A stretch of 8,512 nucleotides of DNA. Source: Loktanella sp. GTDB lineage: Bacteria > Pseudomonadota > Alphaproteobacteria > Rhodobacterales > Rhodobacteraceae. Positions 1-6,646 of this stretch are shown one piece after another. Where the stretch lies: assembly GCA_003551805.1 (NCBI GenBank), contig PUNR01000061.1, positions 1-8,512 on the forward strand. The letters run 5' to 3'. The position numbers and the translations under genes are program-made. The notes under the pieces were generated by a model, which saw only the letters and a program-made list of their open reading frames with translations, was not told the origin of the DNA and searched no databases. Numbering within the stretch: the first letter of the stretch is position 1; each line of letters starts with the position of its first letter.

Positions 1-680
1 GCAGCACCGGTGCGGCCTTTGGCGCGCGCTTCCAGCCAGCGCCCCAGCAGGATCAGCACGACAATCACTGCCGCCGCTTCGAAATAGACGGCGCGCACGT
101 CGGACGGGATCAGGCTTGGCAGAAAAGTCGCCACGACCGAATAGACCCAAGCCGCACCAGTGCCTAACGCAACAAGGCTATTCATATCCGGCGCGCCCTT
201 GGCCAAGGCAGGCAGACCTTTGGCAAAGAAAACCCGCCCCGGCCCGAACAGCACGATTGTCGTCAGCACGAACTGGATCACCCACGATGTCTGCATACCG
301 ATCATGTCGTGGATCATGTGATGAAACGCAGGCACCATATGCGCACCCATTTCCAGCACAAAGACCGGCAACGCCAGCAAACCGGCCAACAACGTCAGGC
401 GCGCCAGCGCATGGGCTTCGTCTGTCTTGCGGTCAGCGGTGACAGACCCCTGATCGGTGGCAGCCGGTTTCGCAGGATAGCCCGCTTTTGTACTGACCTC
501 TGACAATTGCGCCGGCGTCACGGACGGATCGCGCGTCGTGATCGTGGCCGTTTCGGATGCCAGATTCACCGCAACAGAGTCGACCCCGCTCACAGCAGCA
601 AGCACGCGGTCCACCCGTCCGACGCATGACGCGCAGGACATGCCTTCTATCGCCAATGTAATCGTTTGGGGCTGCGCCAT
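1..680 (-). CDS. copA: Cu+-exporting P1B-type ATPase CopA, N-terminal 226 residues (cut by window edge)
   Basis: Inner-membrane heavy-metal P-type ATPase that would pump Cu+ (or Ag+) out of the cytoplasm at the cost of ATP. Visible from the start: an HMA domain (residues about 4-70) with the metal site GMSCASC (Cys16, Cys19), a polar linker (71-90), then four hydrophobic segments (about 95-110, 131-148, 167-190, 199-215). The segment PDMNSLVALGTGAAW (165-179) and the stretch around 200-226 ending LLGRWLEARAKGRTGA are hallmarks of P1B ATPases. The CPC motif, DKTGT phosphorylation site and ATP-binding domain would lie beyond the left edge. The loop between the first two membrane segments (111-129) has five Met and four His, plausibly for metal release. 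ATG at 680-678 is preceded by AAAGG (694-690). The gene is transcribed from a CueR-type promoter at 709-739. It has one HMA domain rather than the two of E. coli CopA, which is common. Confidence 0.95.
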   Translation of the reverse strand, partial: MAQPQTITLAIEGMSCASCVGRVDRVLAAVSGVDSVAVNLASETATITTRDPSVTPAQLSEVSTKAGYPAKPAATDQGSVTADRKTDEAHALARLTLLAGLLALPVFVLEMGAHMVPAFHHMIHDMIGMQTSWVIQFVLTTIVLFGPGRVFFAKGLPALAKGAPDMNSLVALGTGAAWVYSVVATFLPSLIPSDVRAVYFEAAAVIVVLILLGRWLEARAKGRTGA

Positions 681-708
681 TCGGATGAACCTTTGCTATT
701 GTACCCCT

Positions 709-739
709 CACATAAGGGCTCCAGTTACTGGAAGCTCAA
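709..739 (-). promoter_or_regulatory. CueR/HmrR-type copper-responsive promoter of copA
   Basis: On the minus strand there is a -35 box TTGAGC (739-734), a 19-bp spacer (733-715) and a -10 box TATGTG (714-709). The spacer contains the dyad TTCCAGTAACTGGAG, with half-sites TTCCAGT and ACTGGAG mismatched only at the outermost base. An over-long 19-bp spacer with a dyad inside it is the signature of MerR-family activated promoters, and TTCCAG...CTGGAA-like half-sites are typical of copper sensors CueR/HmrR. Transcription would start near 702, giving a leader of about 22 bases before copA. The regulator gene itself is not in the window. Confidence 0.85.
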
Positions 740-762
740 GCCCTTTGCGGAAAAATATATCC

Positions 763-779
763 CCTGCCCCTTTCGCAGG
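763..779. repeat. Small inverted repeat upstream of copZ
   Basis: CCTGC (763-767) and GCAGG (775-779) can form a 5-bp stem with a 7-base loop between the copA promoter and copZ. The imperfect direct repeat CCCTTTGCGG (741-750) / CCCTTTCGCAGG (768-779) overlaps it. It might be an operator half-site or part of the copZ leader. No clear -35/-10 pair for copZ was found in 740-821, so function is unknown and the stem is short enough to be chance. Confidence 0.2.
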
Positions 780-821
780 AATGCCGGTTTGGTAAGAAAT
801 GACACAAAGAAGGGGAAACCG

Positions 822-1016
822 ATGAAACTGCACGTTCCAGACATGACCTGTGGTCACTGCACAGCCGCGATCACAGCAAGCATTCAAGCAGCCGATGCCA
901 CAGCAATCGTCACCACCGACCTGCCCGGCCGCGAAGTTGATTTGAAAACGATGCTTGGCTCCGATGCCGTCCTGACTATCCTCAAGACAGCAGGCTACAA
1001 CGCTAAACTGTGCTGA
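822..1016 (+). CDS. copZ: HMA-domain copper chaperone, CopZ-like (64 aa)
   Basis: Small cytoplasmic metallochaperone, a single HMA (ferredoxin-like) domain that binds Cu+ and hands it to CopA or to the copper sensor. The metal loop is MTCGHC (Met8, Cys10, Cys13) near the N terminus, and the C-terminal KTAGYNAKL matches the end of the fold. The 64-aa length is normal for the family. The ATG at 822 is chosen because the HMA fold begins there and AGAAGGGG (808-815) lies 6 bases upstream; the same frame stays open back to 666 but that extension does not look like protein and lacks a ribosome site. It is divergent from copA, with 141 bases between the starts. Its TGA is immediately followed by the stop of the opposite-strand DsbA-like gene. 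Confidence 0.92.
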   Translation: MKLHVPDMTCGHCTAAITASIQAADATAIVTTDLPGREVDLKTMLGSDAVLTILKTAGYNAKLC

Positions 1017-1745
1017 TTATTGATTGGCGGCGCGGGCAGCGCCGACAAGTGTGCCCATTTGATCCGCACGGATCATGCCGGGTGCAAGGCTTTCCCCGAT
1101 CACAAAAGACGGCGTGCCGGTAAAGCCAAGCGCACGGCCCATGCCGCTTGATATCTGCAAATGCTCAGTGATTTCGGGTGCGTCCATGTCGCGGCGCAAC
1201 TGGTCCACATCCAGACCCACCGATGCCGCGACACGCATGACGCTTTGTTCTTCGGCCCGACCTTGCATCGTCATCAAAGCATTATGGAAAACTTCGTATT
1301 TATCCTGCTGGCGTGACGCCAGCGCGGCGCGAGCTGCGAAAACCGACCCTTCGCCCAGAACAGGCCATTCACGCATCACAACACGCACATCGGCATCTGC
1401 GTTCAGCAAAATGTCCAGTTCAACCTTGGCATTCCGGCAATACGGACAATTGTAGTCGAAAAATTCGACCACGGTCACATCACCATCGGGGTTGCCAATG
1501 ACCGGTGCGTTCGGATCGTTTTCGAGCAATTCCCGCTGCTCGGTCAGAAACACCTTTGCGCTTTCAGCCTGCGCTTGTTCTTGCGCAAGCTCCAGCATCT
1601 GCAATGCCTCTACCACGATCTGCGGGTTTTCGCGGATCGTGTCCAGAACCAGCGCCTTGATCTGGTCCTCTGTCATGTTTTGCGCTGCACCGGTTAACGG
1701 CGCAACGCAAAGGGCAGCAATGCCAAGGCAGCGGGTAAAGGTCAT
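1017..1745 (-). CDS. Periplasmic DsbA-family thiol oxidoreductase, ScsC/BdbD-like (242 aa)
   Basis: Thioredoxin-fold protein expected to act on Cys thiols or disulfides of exported proteins. Residues 1-21 form a Sec signal peptide (hydrophobic core CLGIAALCVAPLTGA, cleavage plausible near TGA-AQ). Residues 24-75 are an amphipathic helical N-terminal region (MTEDQIKALVLDTIRENP...) like that of ScsC/Com1-type DsbA proteins, where it supports oligomerisation. The catalytic domain follows: EFFDYNCPYCRNAK with active-site Cys100 and Cys103, an inserted helical part (130-200), and the cis-Pro loop GTPSF (Thr211, Pro212). ATG at 1745 has AAAGGG (1756-1751) 5 bases upstream. It lies 33 bases downstream of the L,D-transpeptidase gene, probably in the same transcript. 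The family includes Scs (suppressor of copper sensitivity) proteins, which fits the copA/copZ neighbours. Whether it is an oxidase or isomerase cannot be decided from sequence. Confidence 0.92.
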   Translation of the reverse strand: MTFTRCLGIAALCVAPLTGAAQNMTEDQIKALVLDTIRENPQIVVEALQMLELAQEQAQAESAKVFLTEQRELLENDPNAPVIGNPDGDVTVVEFFDYNCPYCRNAKVELDILLNADADVRVVMREWPVLGEGSVFAARAALASRQQDKYEVFHNALMTMQGRAEEQSVMRVAASVGLDVDQLRRDMDAPEITEHLQISSGMGRALGFTGTPSFVIGESLAPGMIRADQMGTLVGAARAANQ

Positions 1746-1778
1746 GATATCCCTTTCAGGGGGCGTGCCTATGACGCT

Positions 1779-2354
1779 TTAGATCAAGCGGACTTTGGTG
1801 CCGACAGGGGCGCGTTCGTACACTTCTGCGATCTGTTCGTTGTACAGACCGATACAGCCGTTCGATGACCGGCGGCCAATCTTGCGCGTGTCCTGCGTGC
1901 CGTGGATACGGTAATACTGCCACGACAGATACAGCGCATGCGACCCCATCGGGTTTTCTGGATCGCCACCGGGGATAAGCGCAGGCCATTCGGGGTTGCG
2001 GATGCGCATTGCGGGTGTCGGTGCCCAGCTTGGCGCAACACGCTTGTCGATCACTTCGGTATAGCCGGTGCGTGTCAAATCATCAGACAGCGGCACAGAT
2101 GTTGGGTAAATCCGCATGTCGCCATCTGGCGTCCAATGCTGCAGGAACATCGATTTTGTATCGGCCAGAATAGCGCCGACACCCAGCGAATCGAAATGGT
2201 CGCGCCATTCATGCACGCGGAAAGCTGCAATATTGCGGTCGACAGGCGCCTGCTCTGTCTGGGCACGCAAGATTGTTGGTGCAAACAGCGTTGCCGCTGA
2301 AGCCCCCAACAGCAATGCACGGCGTGAAGGGGCGGATGGGATTCTTTTTGTCAT
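1779..2354 (-). CDS. Exported L,D-transpeptidase (YkuD domain, 191 aa)
   Basis: Periplasmic YkuD-fold enzyme; the family uses a catalytic Cys to form 3-3 peptidoglycan cross-links or to attach proteins to peptidoglycan. The N terminus has a twin-arginine signal, SRRALLLGASAATLFAPT (residues 10-27), with a likely cleavage after LRA (31). The catalytic motif is HGT (His151) followed by SSNGCIGL with Cys167, and the C terminus APVGTKVRLI is typical. The middle GGDPENPMGSHALYL (129-143) matches the YkuD region where the product is a small exported enzyme without LysM or peptidoglycan-binding domains. ATG at 2354 is preferred over an in-frame TTG at 2366 because GAGG (2364-2361) sits 6 bases before it. 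It is the first gene of a leftward pair with the DsbA-like gene. The physiological substrate is not evident. Confidence 0.93.
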   Translation of the reverse strand: MTKRIPSAPSRRALLLGASAATLFAPTILRAQTEQAPVDRNIAAFRVHEWRDHFDSLGVGAILADTKSMFLQHWTPDGDMRIYPTSVPLSDDLTRTGYTEVIDKRVAPSWAPTPAMRIRNPEWPALIPGGDPENPMGSHALYLSWQYYRIHGTQDTRKIGRRSSNGCIGLYNEQIAEVYERAPVGTKVRLI

Positions 2355-2360
2355 GATCGG

Positions 2361-2364
2361 CCTC
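2361..2364 (-). promoter_or_regulatory. Ribosome binding site that decides the L,D-transpeptidase start
   Basis: GAGG on the minus strand lies 6 bases before the ATG at 2354 and overlaps the alternative TTG at 2366, so it can serve only the ATG. Confidence 0.6.
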
Positions 2365-2571
2365 AAAGTTCTTTGTTGTGCAGGGCCTAACGTGCCCGAT
2401 GCAATTCCTCAAACGTTATACGCAGGTGTTGGATCATTTGCCATGAAAACTGGGCAAGCGGGCAACGCTACACGCAGATTTGAACGCAAAACAGGCGGAT
2501 GCAGAAAAATGTGCGGGCGTTTACGGGATCTTAAATAGGGCTTGGCATACCTGCGGCATGACCAATGGGCC

Positions 2572-2577
2572 AAAGGA
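2572..2577 (+). promoter_or_regulatory. Ribosome binding site that decides the STAS gene start
   Basis: AAAGGA lies 9 bases before the GTG at 2587. It supports GTG as the start rather than the in-frame TTG at 2542, which has no such site. Confidence 0.6.
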
Positions 2578-2586
2578 TGCGTTACC

Positions 2587-2877
2587 GTGACTGCCAACAC
2601 CGCAACATTCATTCTGCCATCAGCGCTGACTTTTGATGCCTGCGCAACGCTGCATGCCTTTCTGTTACAGGCGCAAGGGGGCGATGTTGTCCTGGACGGT
2701 GCACATGTGACCCGCATCGGCGGCATTTGCGCACAATTGCTGGCAAGCGCCAGCATTATCTGGGCCGCTTCCGGTCGCAATCTTGCGCTGCAAAATCCGT
2801 CCGACACCTTGCGCGACGGGCTTCAGTCGTTGGCACTTTGGCCTTTGCCACAGCAAAAAGGGGCAATCTCTTGGTAA
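2587..2877 (+). CDS. STAS-domain chemotaxis protein, CheS-like by position and size (96 aa)
   Basis: A single small cytoplasmic STAS (anti-anti-sigma-factor-like) domain. The order of elements fits: strand TFILPSALTF (7-16), helix CATLHAFLLQ, strand DVVLDGAHVTRIGG (33-46), helix ICAQLLASASIIWAASG (47-63), strand NLALQNPS and helix DTLRDGLQSLAL (65-84). The usual Asp-Ser-Ser/Thr segment that is phosphorylated in SpoIIAA-type proteins is replaced by Ile44-Gly45-Gly46, so it probably works by binding rather than by Ser phosphorylation. It is the first gene of the che operon. Its stop overlaps the cheY1 start by 7 bases. In Sinorhizobium meliloti a protein of almost identical size, CheS, is encoded directly before cheY1-cheA and is reported to bind CheA and speed CheY1-P decay; the same role here is inferred from position and length, not shown. 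Confidence 0.8.
   Translation: MTANTATFILPSALTFDACATLHAFLLQAQGGDVVLDGAHVTRIGGICAQLLASASIIWAASGRNLALQNPSDTLRDGLQSLALWPLPQQKGAISW
2858..2863 (+). promoter_or_regulatory. Ribosome binding site for the TTG start of cheY1
   Basis: AAGGGG, inside the end of the STAS gene, lies 7 bases before the TTG at 2871. It supports this rare start codon, which also puts the first beta strand of the receiver fold (RILAIDD) directly at the N terminus. Confidence 0.7.
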
Positions 2878-3242
2878 CGCGCATTCTCGCTATCGACGAT
2901 TCGCGGACCATCCGCACACTTTTGACGCAAACACTGCAAAACGCAGGTTTTGAGGTCAGTACAGCAGTAGACGGCGTGGAAGGTGTGCAAAAATTCCACG
3001 ACGAACATGCCGATCTGGTGATTACTGACGTGAACATGCCTAACAAGGACGGGTTCGGCGTTCTCGCCGACATTCGGGCGAGCTCGAAAAACCAGGCGGT
3101 GCCGGTTCTTGTTCTCACCACGGAAAGCGGCGCCGACCTGAAGGACCGCGCGCGTAAGGCGGGCGCGACTGGTTGGATCGTCAAACCTTTCGAAGATGAC
3201 GCCTTGGTTGCGGTGATCCGCAGACTGACGGGGGTGGTTTAA
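2871..3242 (+). CDS. cheY: CheY-type single-domain response regulator, upstream copy (123 aa)
   Basis: Stand-alone receiver domain phosphorylated by CheA. All key residues are present: acidic pair Asp9-Asp10, phospho-acceptor Asp53 in LVITDVNMPNKDGF, Thr83 and Lys105 in VKPF. Length is normal for CheY. Translation probably starts at TTG 2871, overlapping the STAS stop (TTGGTAA); an ATG further upstream (2727) would add a stretch that is only the STAS gene read in another frame. The stop shares one base with the cheA start (TAATG). In two-CheY alphaproteobacterial systems one copy drives the motor and the other acts as a phosphate sink. By position before cheA this copy corresponds to S. meliloti CheY1, the sink. 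That assignment is inference. Confidence 0.93.
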   Translation: MVTRILAIDDSRTIRTLLTQTLQNAGFEVSTAVDGVEGVQKFHDEHADLVITDVNMPNKDGFGVLADIRASSKNQAVPVLVLTTESGADLKDRARKAGATGWIVKPFEDDALVAVIRRLTGVV

Positions 3243-5296
3243 TGGCTGCCGATAGCACGATGCGCGACGTATTTTTCGAAGAATGCGAAGATCTGATCGC
3301 GGCCCTGTCTGACGGGCTTGGCGCGATGCGCGATGGACAGACAGACGATGAAACTGTCAATGCCGTTTTCCGCGCCGTGCATTCGGTCAAAGGTGCTGCC
3401 GGCGCATTTGCACTGGACGACCTTGTCGGCTTTGCACATGCGTTTGAAACCGTGCTGGACGCCGTCAGGTCGCACCGTTTGCCGCTGGAAGACAGGATAC
3501 TTCATGTCCTTCAACGCGCAGGCGATGTGCTTGCTGACCTGATTGACGCCGCGCGCGACGGTTCAGCCGTAAACCAGGCACAAGTCGATCCTGTCGTGGA
3601 TGACCTGCGATCCTTTCTGGGCGACGAGCCGCAGCCAGATGAAAATTTCATCTTTGATGCGCTGACGTTATCTTTCGATGGGCCGACAGACGCAGCCTTG
3701 ACCCATGTCATAACCTTCCGGCCAAGTGACGCCTTCTACATCAGCGGCAATGACCCCTTCTTGGTTGTACAGGCATTACAATCGCTTGGGCAGACACGCG
3801 TCAGTGTTGATACTTCCCACGCCCCGACTGACATCACTGCGCTCGACTGGCGCAGCGGGTATTTCACCTGGCAGATAGAGCTTGATGGCCCTGACAACGA
3901 CCTTTCCATCAGAGAGGTTTTCCAATTCGTTGATGACCTTTGCGATCTGACAATTCGCCTAAAAGACGCGGTATCCGAACAGGAACCAGCCGTTGTCGAA
4001 AATGACGATGTTCAAATATCCGACACATTTGAACAGCCATCAGCAACGGCCCTACCGGATCGCAATATCAAACGCCCCACCAGTTCTTTGCGCGTTGATC
4101 CCGAAAGGGTCGACAGGCTGATCAATGCAGTGGGAGAGTTGATCATCAACCAATCCGTCATTTCTCAACGCTTGATGCAGGCTAACCTGCCCAACAATGC
4201 AGAGCTTTTTGCAGACCTTGACGATTACAAACTTCTTGCGCGCGAAATCCAAGAAGGCGTGATGGCGATCCGCGCACAGCCGGTCAAACCCTTGTTCCAA
4301 CGCATGCTCCGCATCGCACGCGAGGCGGCGGATGCCACAGGCAAACTGGTAGATCTGATCACCGATGGTGAAGCGACAGAGGTCGATAAGACTGTCGTCG
4401 AACGGCTTGCAGATCCGTTAACCCATATGATCCGCAACGCGATCGATCATGGCATTGAACAACCCGAGCGCCGGGCTGAAGTCGGGAAAGACCCGCAAGG
4501 AAAACTACGCCTTTCGGCACGCCAACGGTCGGGCAGCATAGTTATCGAAATTGCTGACGATGGTGCCGGCCTTGACCGACAACGCATCAAGGAAATCGCC
4601 ATTTCGAAAAACCTCATCCCCGAGGATGCCCAACTGACCGAAGCCGAAATAGACCATTTGCTTTTTGCTCCCGGTTTCTCGACGGCAAAAGCAGTGACAA
4701 ATCTTTCCGGACGCGGCGTTGGCATGGATGTTGTCAAGACAGCGATTGCCGCCTTGGGCGGACGTGTCGCAATCTCAAGCGTAACGGGCCACGGCACGAC
4801 CTTTTCGATAACCTTGCCGCTTACCCTTGCGGTTATGGACGGCATGATCATCAACGTTGGCGGCCAAACAATGGTTGTGCCGATATCCAACATCATCGAG
4901 ACGGTACGCCCCAAGGCTGCAGACATTTCCTATATGGGCCTCACCAGCACATTGCTGCGCATACGTGGTGATTATGTGCCGATCATCGATTTGTCCGAAC
5001 GCATGGGGCAGGCAACGACGACGCGCAACATGACGGACAGGGTCTTGCTGCTGATCCAGACTGACACAGTCGCGCAATGCGCACTGGCGGTGGACGATAT
5101 TTACGACCAACGCCAGGTCGTCGTGAAAAGCATGCAAGCGAATTACGGCGACATCGCGGGCATATCCGGCGCCACCATCCTTGGCGACGGAAAGATCGCA
5201 TTAATCATAGACCCCGATGCCGTCGTACAATCCAACAGCAACTATCCAGTCACCATATCTACAGGAAAGGAACTCGCTCATGTCGCTGCGCGCTGA
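3242..5296 (+). CDS. cheA: Chemotaxis sensor histidine kinase CheA (684 aa)
   Basis: Central kinase of the chemoreceptor array. Domains in order: P1/HPt (about 5-110) with phospho-site His47 in AVHSVKGAAGAF; an acidic linker; a P2-like domain (about 133-245) that would dock response regulators or CheS; linker 246-280; P3 dimerisation helices (about 281-345, RVDPERVDRLINAVGELI); P4 ATPase (about 346-530) with N box HMIRNAIDHG (395-404), DDGAG (439-443) and GRGVGMD (490-496); and P5, CheW-like (about 533-668). Every catalytic motif is intact and length is normal. ATG 3242 shares a base with the cheY1 stop. The 3' end overlaps cheW by 17 bases. There is one HPt domain and no fused receiver. Confidence 0.98.
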   Translation: MAADSTMRDVFFEECEDLIAALSDGLGAMRDGQTDDETVNAVFRAVHSVKGAAGAFALDDLVGFAHAFETVLDAVRSHRLPLEDRILHVLQRAGDVLADLIDAARDGSAVNQAQVDPVVDDLRSFLGDEPQPDENFIFDALTLSFDGPTDAALTHVITFRPSDAFYISGNDPFLVVQALQSLGQTRVSVDTSHAPTDITALDWRSGYFTWQIELDGPDNDLSIREVFQFVDDLCDLTIRLKDAVSEQEPAVVENDDVQISDTFEQPSATALPDRNIKRPTSSLRVDPERVDRLINAVGELIINQSVISQRLMQANLPNNAELFADLDDYKLLAREIQEGVMAIRAQPVKPLFQRMLRIAREAADATGKLVDLITDGEATEVDKTVVERLADPLTHMIRNAIDHGIEQPERRAEVGKDPQGKLRLSARQRSGSIVIEIADDGAGLDRQRIKEIAISKNLIPEDAQLTEAEIDHLLFAPGFSTAKAVTNLSGRGVGMDVVKTAIAALGGRVAISSVTGHGTTFSITLPLTLAVMDGMIINVGGQTMVVPISNIIETVRPKAADISYMGLTSTLLRIRGDYVPIIDLSERMGQATTTRNMTDRVLLLIQTDTVAQCALAVDDIYDQRQVVVKSMQANYGDIAGISGATILGDGKIALIIDPDAVVQSNSNYPVTISTGKELAHVAAR
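5266..5271 (+). promoter_or_regulatory. Ribosome binding site that decides the cheW start
   Basis: AAAGGA inside the 3' end of cheA lies 8 bases before ATG 5280. It fixes the cheW start and shows that the longer in-frame reading from 5217 is not used. Confidence 0.65.
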
Positions 5297-5747
5297 TGTT
5301 CAGAAACCCAAAAGGCTGGAGTTTGTTACGCTTGTTGCAGGAGAACAAAACTTCTGCATTGAAATCACGCAAATTCGGGAAATACGGCGCTGGACACCTG
5401 TCACCATGCTACCTCACTCTCCTGATCATGTCCTCGGTGTCATCAATTTACGCGGAGCAGTCATCCCGATCATCGACCTTGCGGCAAAACTTGGATTTGC
5501 GCAGATCGCTCCCACGGAACGCCATGTGATTATAATTATCGCAGTCGAGGACCGCATTATCGGACTATTGGTCGAATCCGTTTCTGAAATTTTGGGCGTC
5601 GATGCGGAAAATGTGCGCGAAACACCTCGTGGACCTGAAGATGTCACAACGCGCGTCATAACCGGCATTATCCCCCTCGGTGACGATATGACAAAAATCA
5701 TCAGTCTACCCACGTTGTTAACTCAACCACTTCAGGTGGCCGCATGA
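5280..5747 (+). CDS. cheW: Chemotaxis coupling protein CheW (155 aa)
   Basis: Scaffold that links chemoreceptor tips to the P5 domain of CheA. The CheW/SH3-like fold begins at LEFVTLVAGEQNFCIEI (13-29) and contains VLGVINLRGAVIPIIDL (51-67) with the conserved NLRG (Arg58 is the residue equivalent to the receptor/CheA-contact Arg of the family), then a second subdomain ending with ITGIIPLGDDMTKIISL (128-143). Length is usual for a single-domain CheW. It overlaps cheA by 17 bases and cheR by 4 bases (ATGA), which implies translational coupling across the core signalling genes. Confidence 0.97.
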   Translation: MSLRADVQKPKRLEFVTLVAGEQNFCIEITQIREIRRWTPVTMLPHSPDHVLGVINLRGAVIPIIDLAAKLGFAQIAPTERHVIIIIAVEDRIIGLLVESVSEILGVDAENVRETPRGPEDVTTRVITGIIPLGDDMTKIISLPTLLTQPLQVAA

Positions 5748-6646
5748 CACGTGGAGCAAACGGACAAGTGCAGGACCATGATGATCAAGAATATCCATTC
5801 ACCGAACGGGACTTCGCCATGATCGCAGAAATAGCACACCGGCGATACGGGCTATACCTGCAAGCGTCAAAAAAGCCTTTAGTCTATTCAAGACTAACAA
5901 AGCGATTGCGCGCTTTGGCATTACCGAATTTTGAAACCTACTGCCAATTACTGTCAGAACCTCAAGGCCAGCAAGAACACGCCCACCTGCTTTCAGCATT
6001 GACAACTAATGTAACTCATTTTTTTCGAGAAATGCATCATTTTACCGCTCTGCGCGAAAAAATCCTACCAAGCCTGATTGAAAAGGCACGATCTGGATCC
6101 CCCGTGCGCATATGGTCTTCAGCATGTTCAGCTGGCCAAGAAGCTTTCTCAATTGCTGCAGTTATTCGAAAAGAGGCACGAGATTTTGCAAGCCTTGATA
6201 TCAAGATACTTGCAACTGACGTCGACCCTCAAATGATCCAGAAAGCCCGCGAGGCGACATATGATCATGAACAAACAGATGCGATCCCAGCTGAATATAA
6301 AACAACTATGATCGAACAGAATGGAGATAGTTTCAAAATAAAACCAGATATTATGAAAATGGTCACGTTTGGCGAGCTGAACCTAGTTGACCCATGGCCG
6401 ATGCGGCGCAAATTCGACATTATTTTTTGTCGGAACGCCGCTATCTATTTTGACAAAGAAACACAATCACGGCTGTGGCAACGTTTTTCTGACTCGATCA
6501 ATATCAGCGGTCATTTGATGATCGGCCACTCAGAACGTCTGACCGGGCCCGCACAAGCCCATTTTCGCAACGTAGGTATCACTACTTATCAACGCCTTAC
6601 AGATACAGCAGGCGGTGAAATCACAGAAAAAAGGATGGGCATATGA
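5744..6646 (+). CDS. cheR: Chemoreceptor glutamate methyltransferase CheR (300 aa)
   Basis: Uses S-adenosylmethionine to methylate receptor glutamates during adaptation. The N-terminal helical domain (about 20-95) ends with TTNVTHFFRE, which holds the conserved Arg95. The catalytic Rossmann domain (about 120-290) has SACSAGQEAFSIA (126-138, SAM loop), ILATDVDPQMI (155-165, acidic residue for SAM ribose) and FDIIFCRNAAIYFD (224-237). Relative to E. coli the SAM-loop GEEPYS reads GQEAFS; Gln at the second position is familiar in alphaproteobacterial CheR. The ATG overlaps the cheW stop by four bases; the end overlaps cheY2 by four. Base composition is unusual: ten hand-counted lines in 5821-6480 average about 46% GC (one is 27%), against about 57-62% in lines counted in cheA. 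No frameshift is seen. Confidence 0.96.
   Translation: MTRGANGQVQDHDDQEYPFTERDFAMIAEIAHRRYGLYLQASKKPLVYSRLTKRLRALALPNFETYCQLLSEPQGQQEHAHLLSALTTNVTHFFREMHHFTALREKILPSLIEKARSGSPVRIWSSACSAGQEAFSIAAVIRKEARDFASLDIKILATDVDPQMIQKAREATYDHEQTDAIPAEYKTTMIEQNGDSFKIKPDIMKMVTFGELNLVDPWPMRRKFDIIFCRNAAIYFDKETQSRLWQRFSDSINISGHLMIGHSERLTGPAQAHFRNVGITTYQRLTDTAGGEITEKRMGI

Larger units (their letters stand above)
2355..2586. other. Divergent intergenic region between L,D-transpeptidase and chemotaxis operon
   Basis: This 232-base region separates the start codons of two divergent units and must hold promoters for both. No strong sigma-70 pair is visible. Weak candidates are TTGAAC (2480-2485) rightward without a good -10, and TATAAC on the minus strand about 65 bases before the L,D-transpeptidase start without a good -35. 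GG-N10-GC at 2544-2557 superficially resembles a sigma-54 core. No tRNA, small RNA or terminator-like hairpin was seen. Confidence 0.5.

Noticed and set aside
116..503. Rightward ORFs opposite copA
   Set aside because: The minus strand gives a continuous, clearly recognisable CopA from 680 to the edge; the rightward readings are shadows with no domain.
666..821. N-terminal extension of copZ from an upstream in-frame ATG
   Set aside because: The extension runs through the CueR-type promoter region, has no ribosome site, and does not resemble an HMA protein; ATG 822 with AGAAGGGG is far better.
2377..2396. GGGCC...TGCCC inverted repeat in the divergent region as an operator or terminator
   Set aside because: The stem is only about four perfect pairs and no T-run follows; within chance expectation.
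2532..2558. Flagellar sigma-28 promoter (TAAA-N15-GCCGATAA) upstream of the che operon
   Set aside because: TAAA is present at 2532-2535, but the sequence at the proper distance (CTGCGGCA) does not match the -10 consensus.
2541..2560. Sigma-54-like element TTGGCAT-N-CGGCA with GG-N10-GC spacing before the STAS gene
   Set aside because: Only the GG/GC core and part of the -24 box match; the -12 box reads CGGCA rather than TTGCA. Too weak to annotate without a transcription start.
5744..6646. cheR as a decayed or inactive gene because of low GC and an altered SAM loop (GQEAFS)
   Set aside because: The frame is intact, length is normal, and Arg95, the SAM acidic residue and the FCRN motif are all present; Gln in this loop is familiar in alphaproteobacterial CheR.
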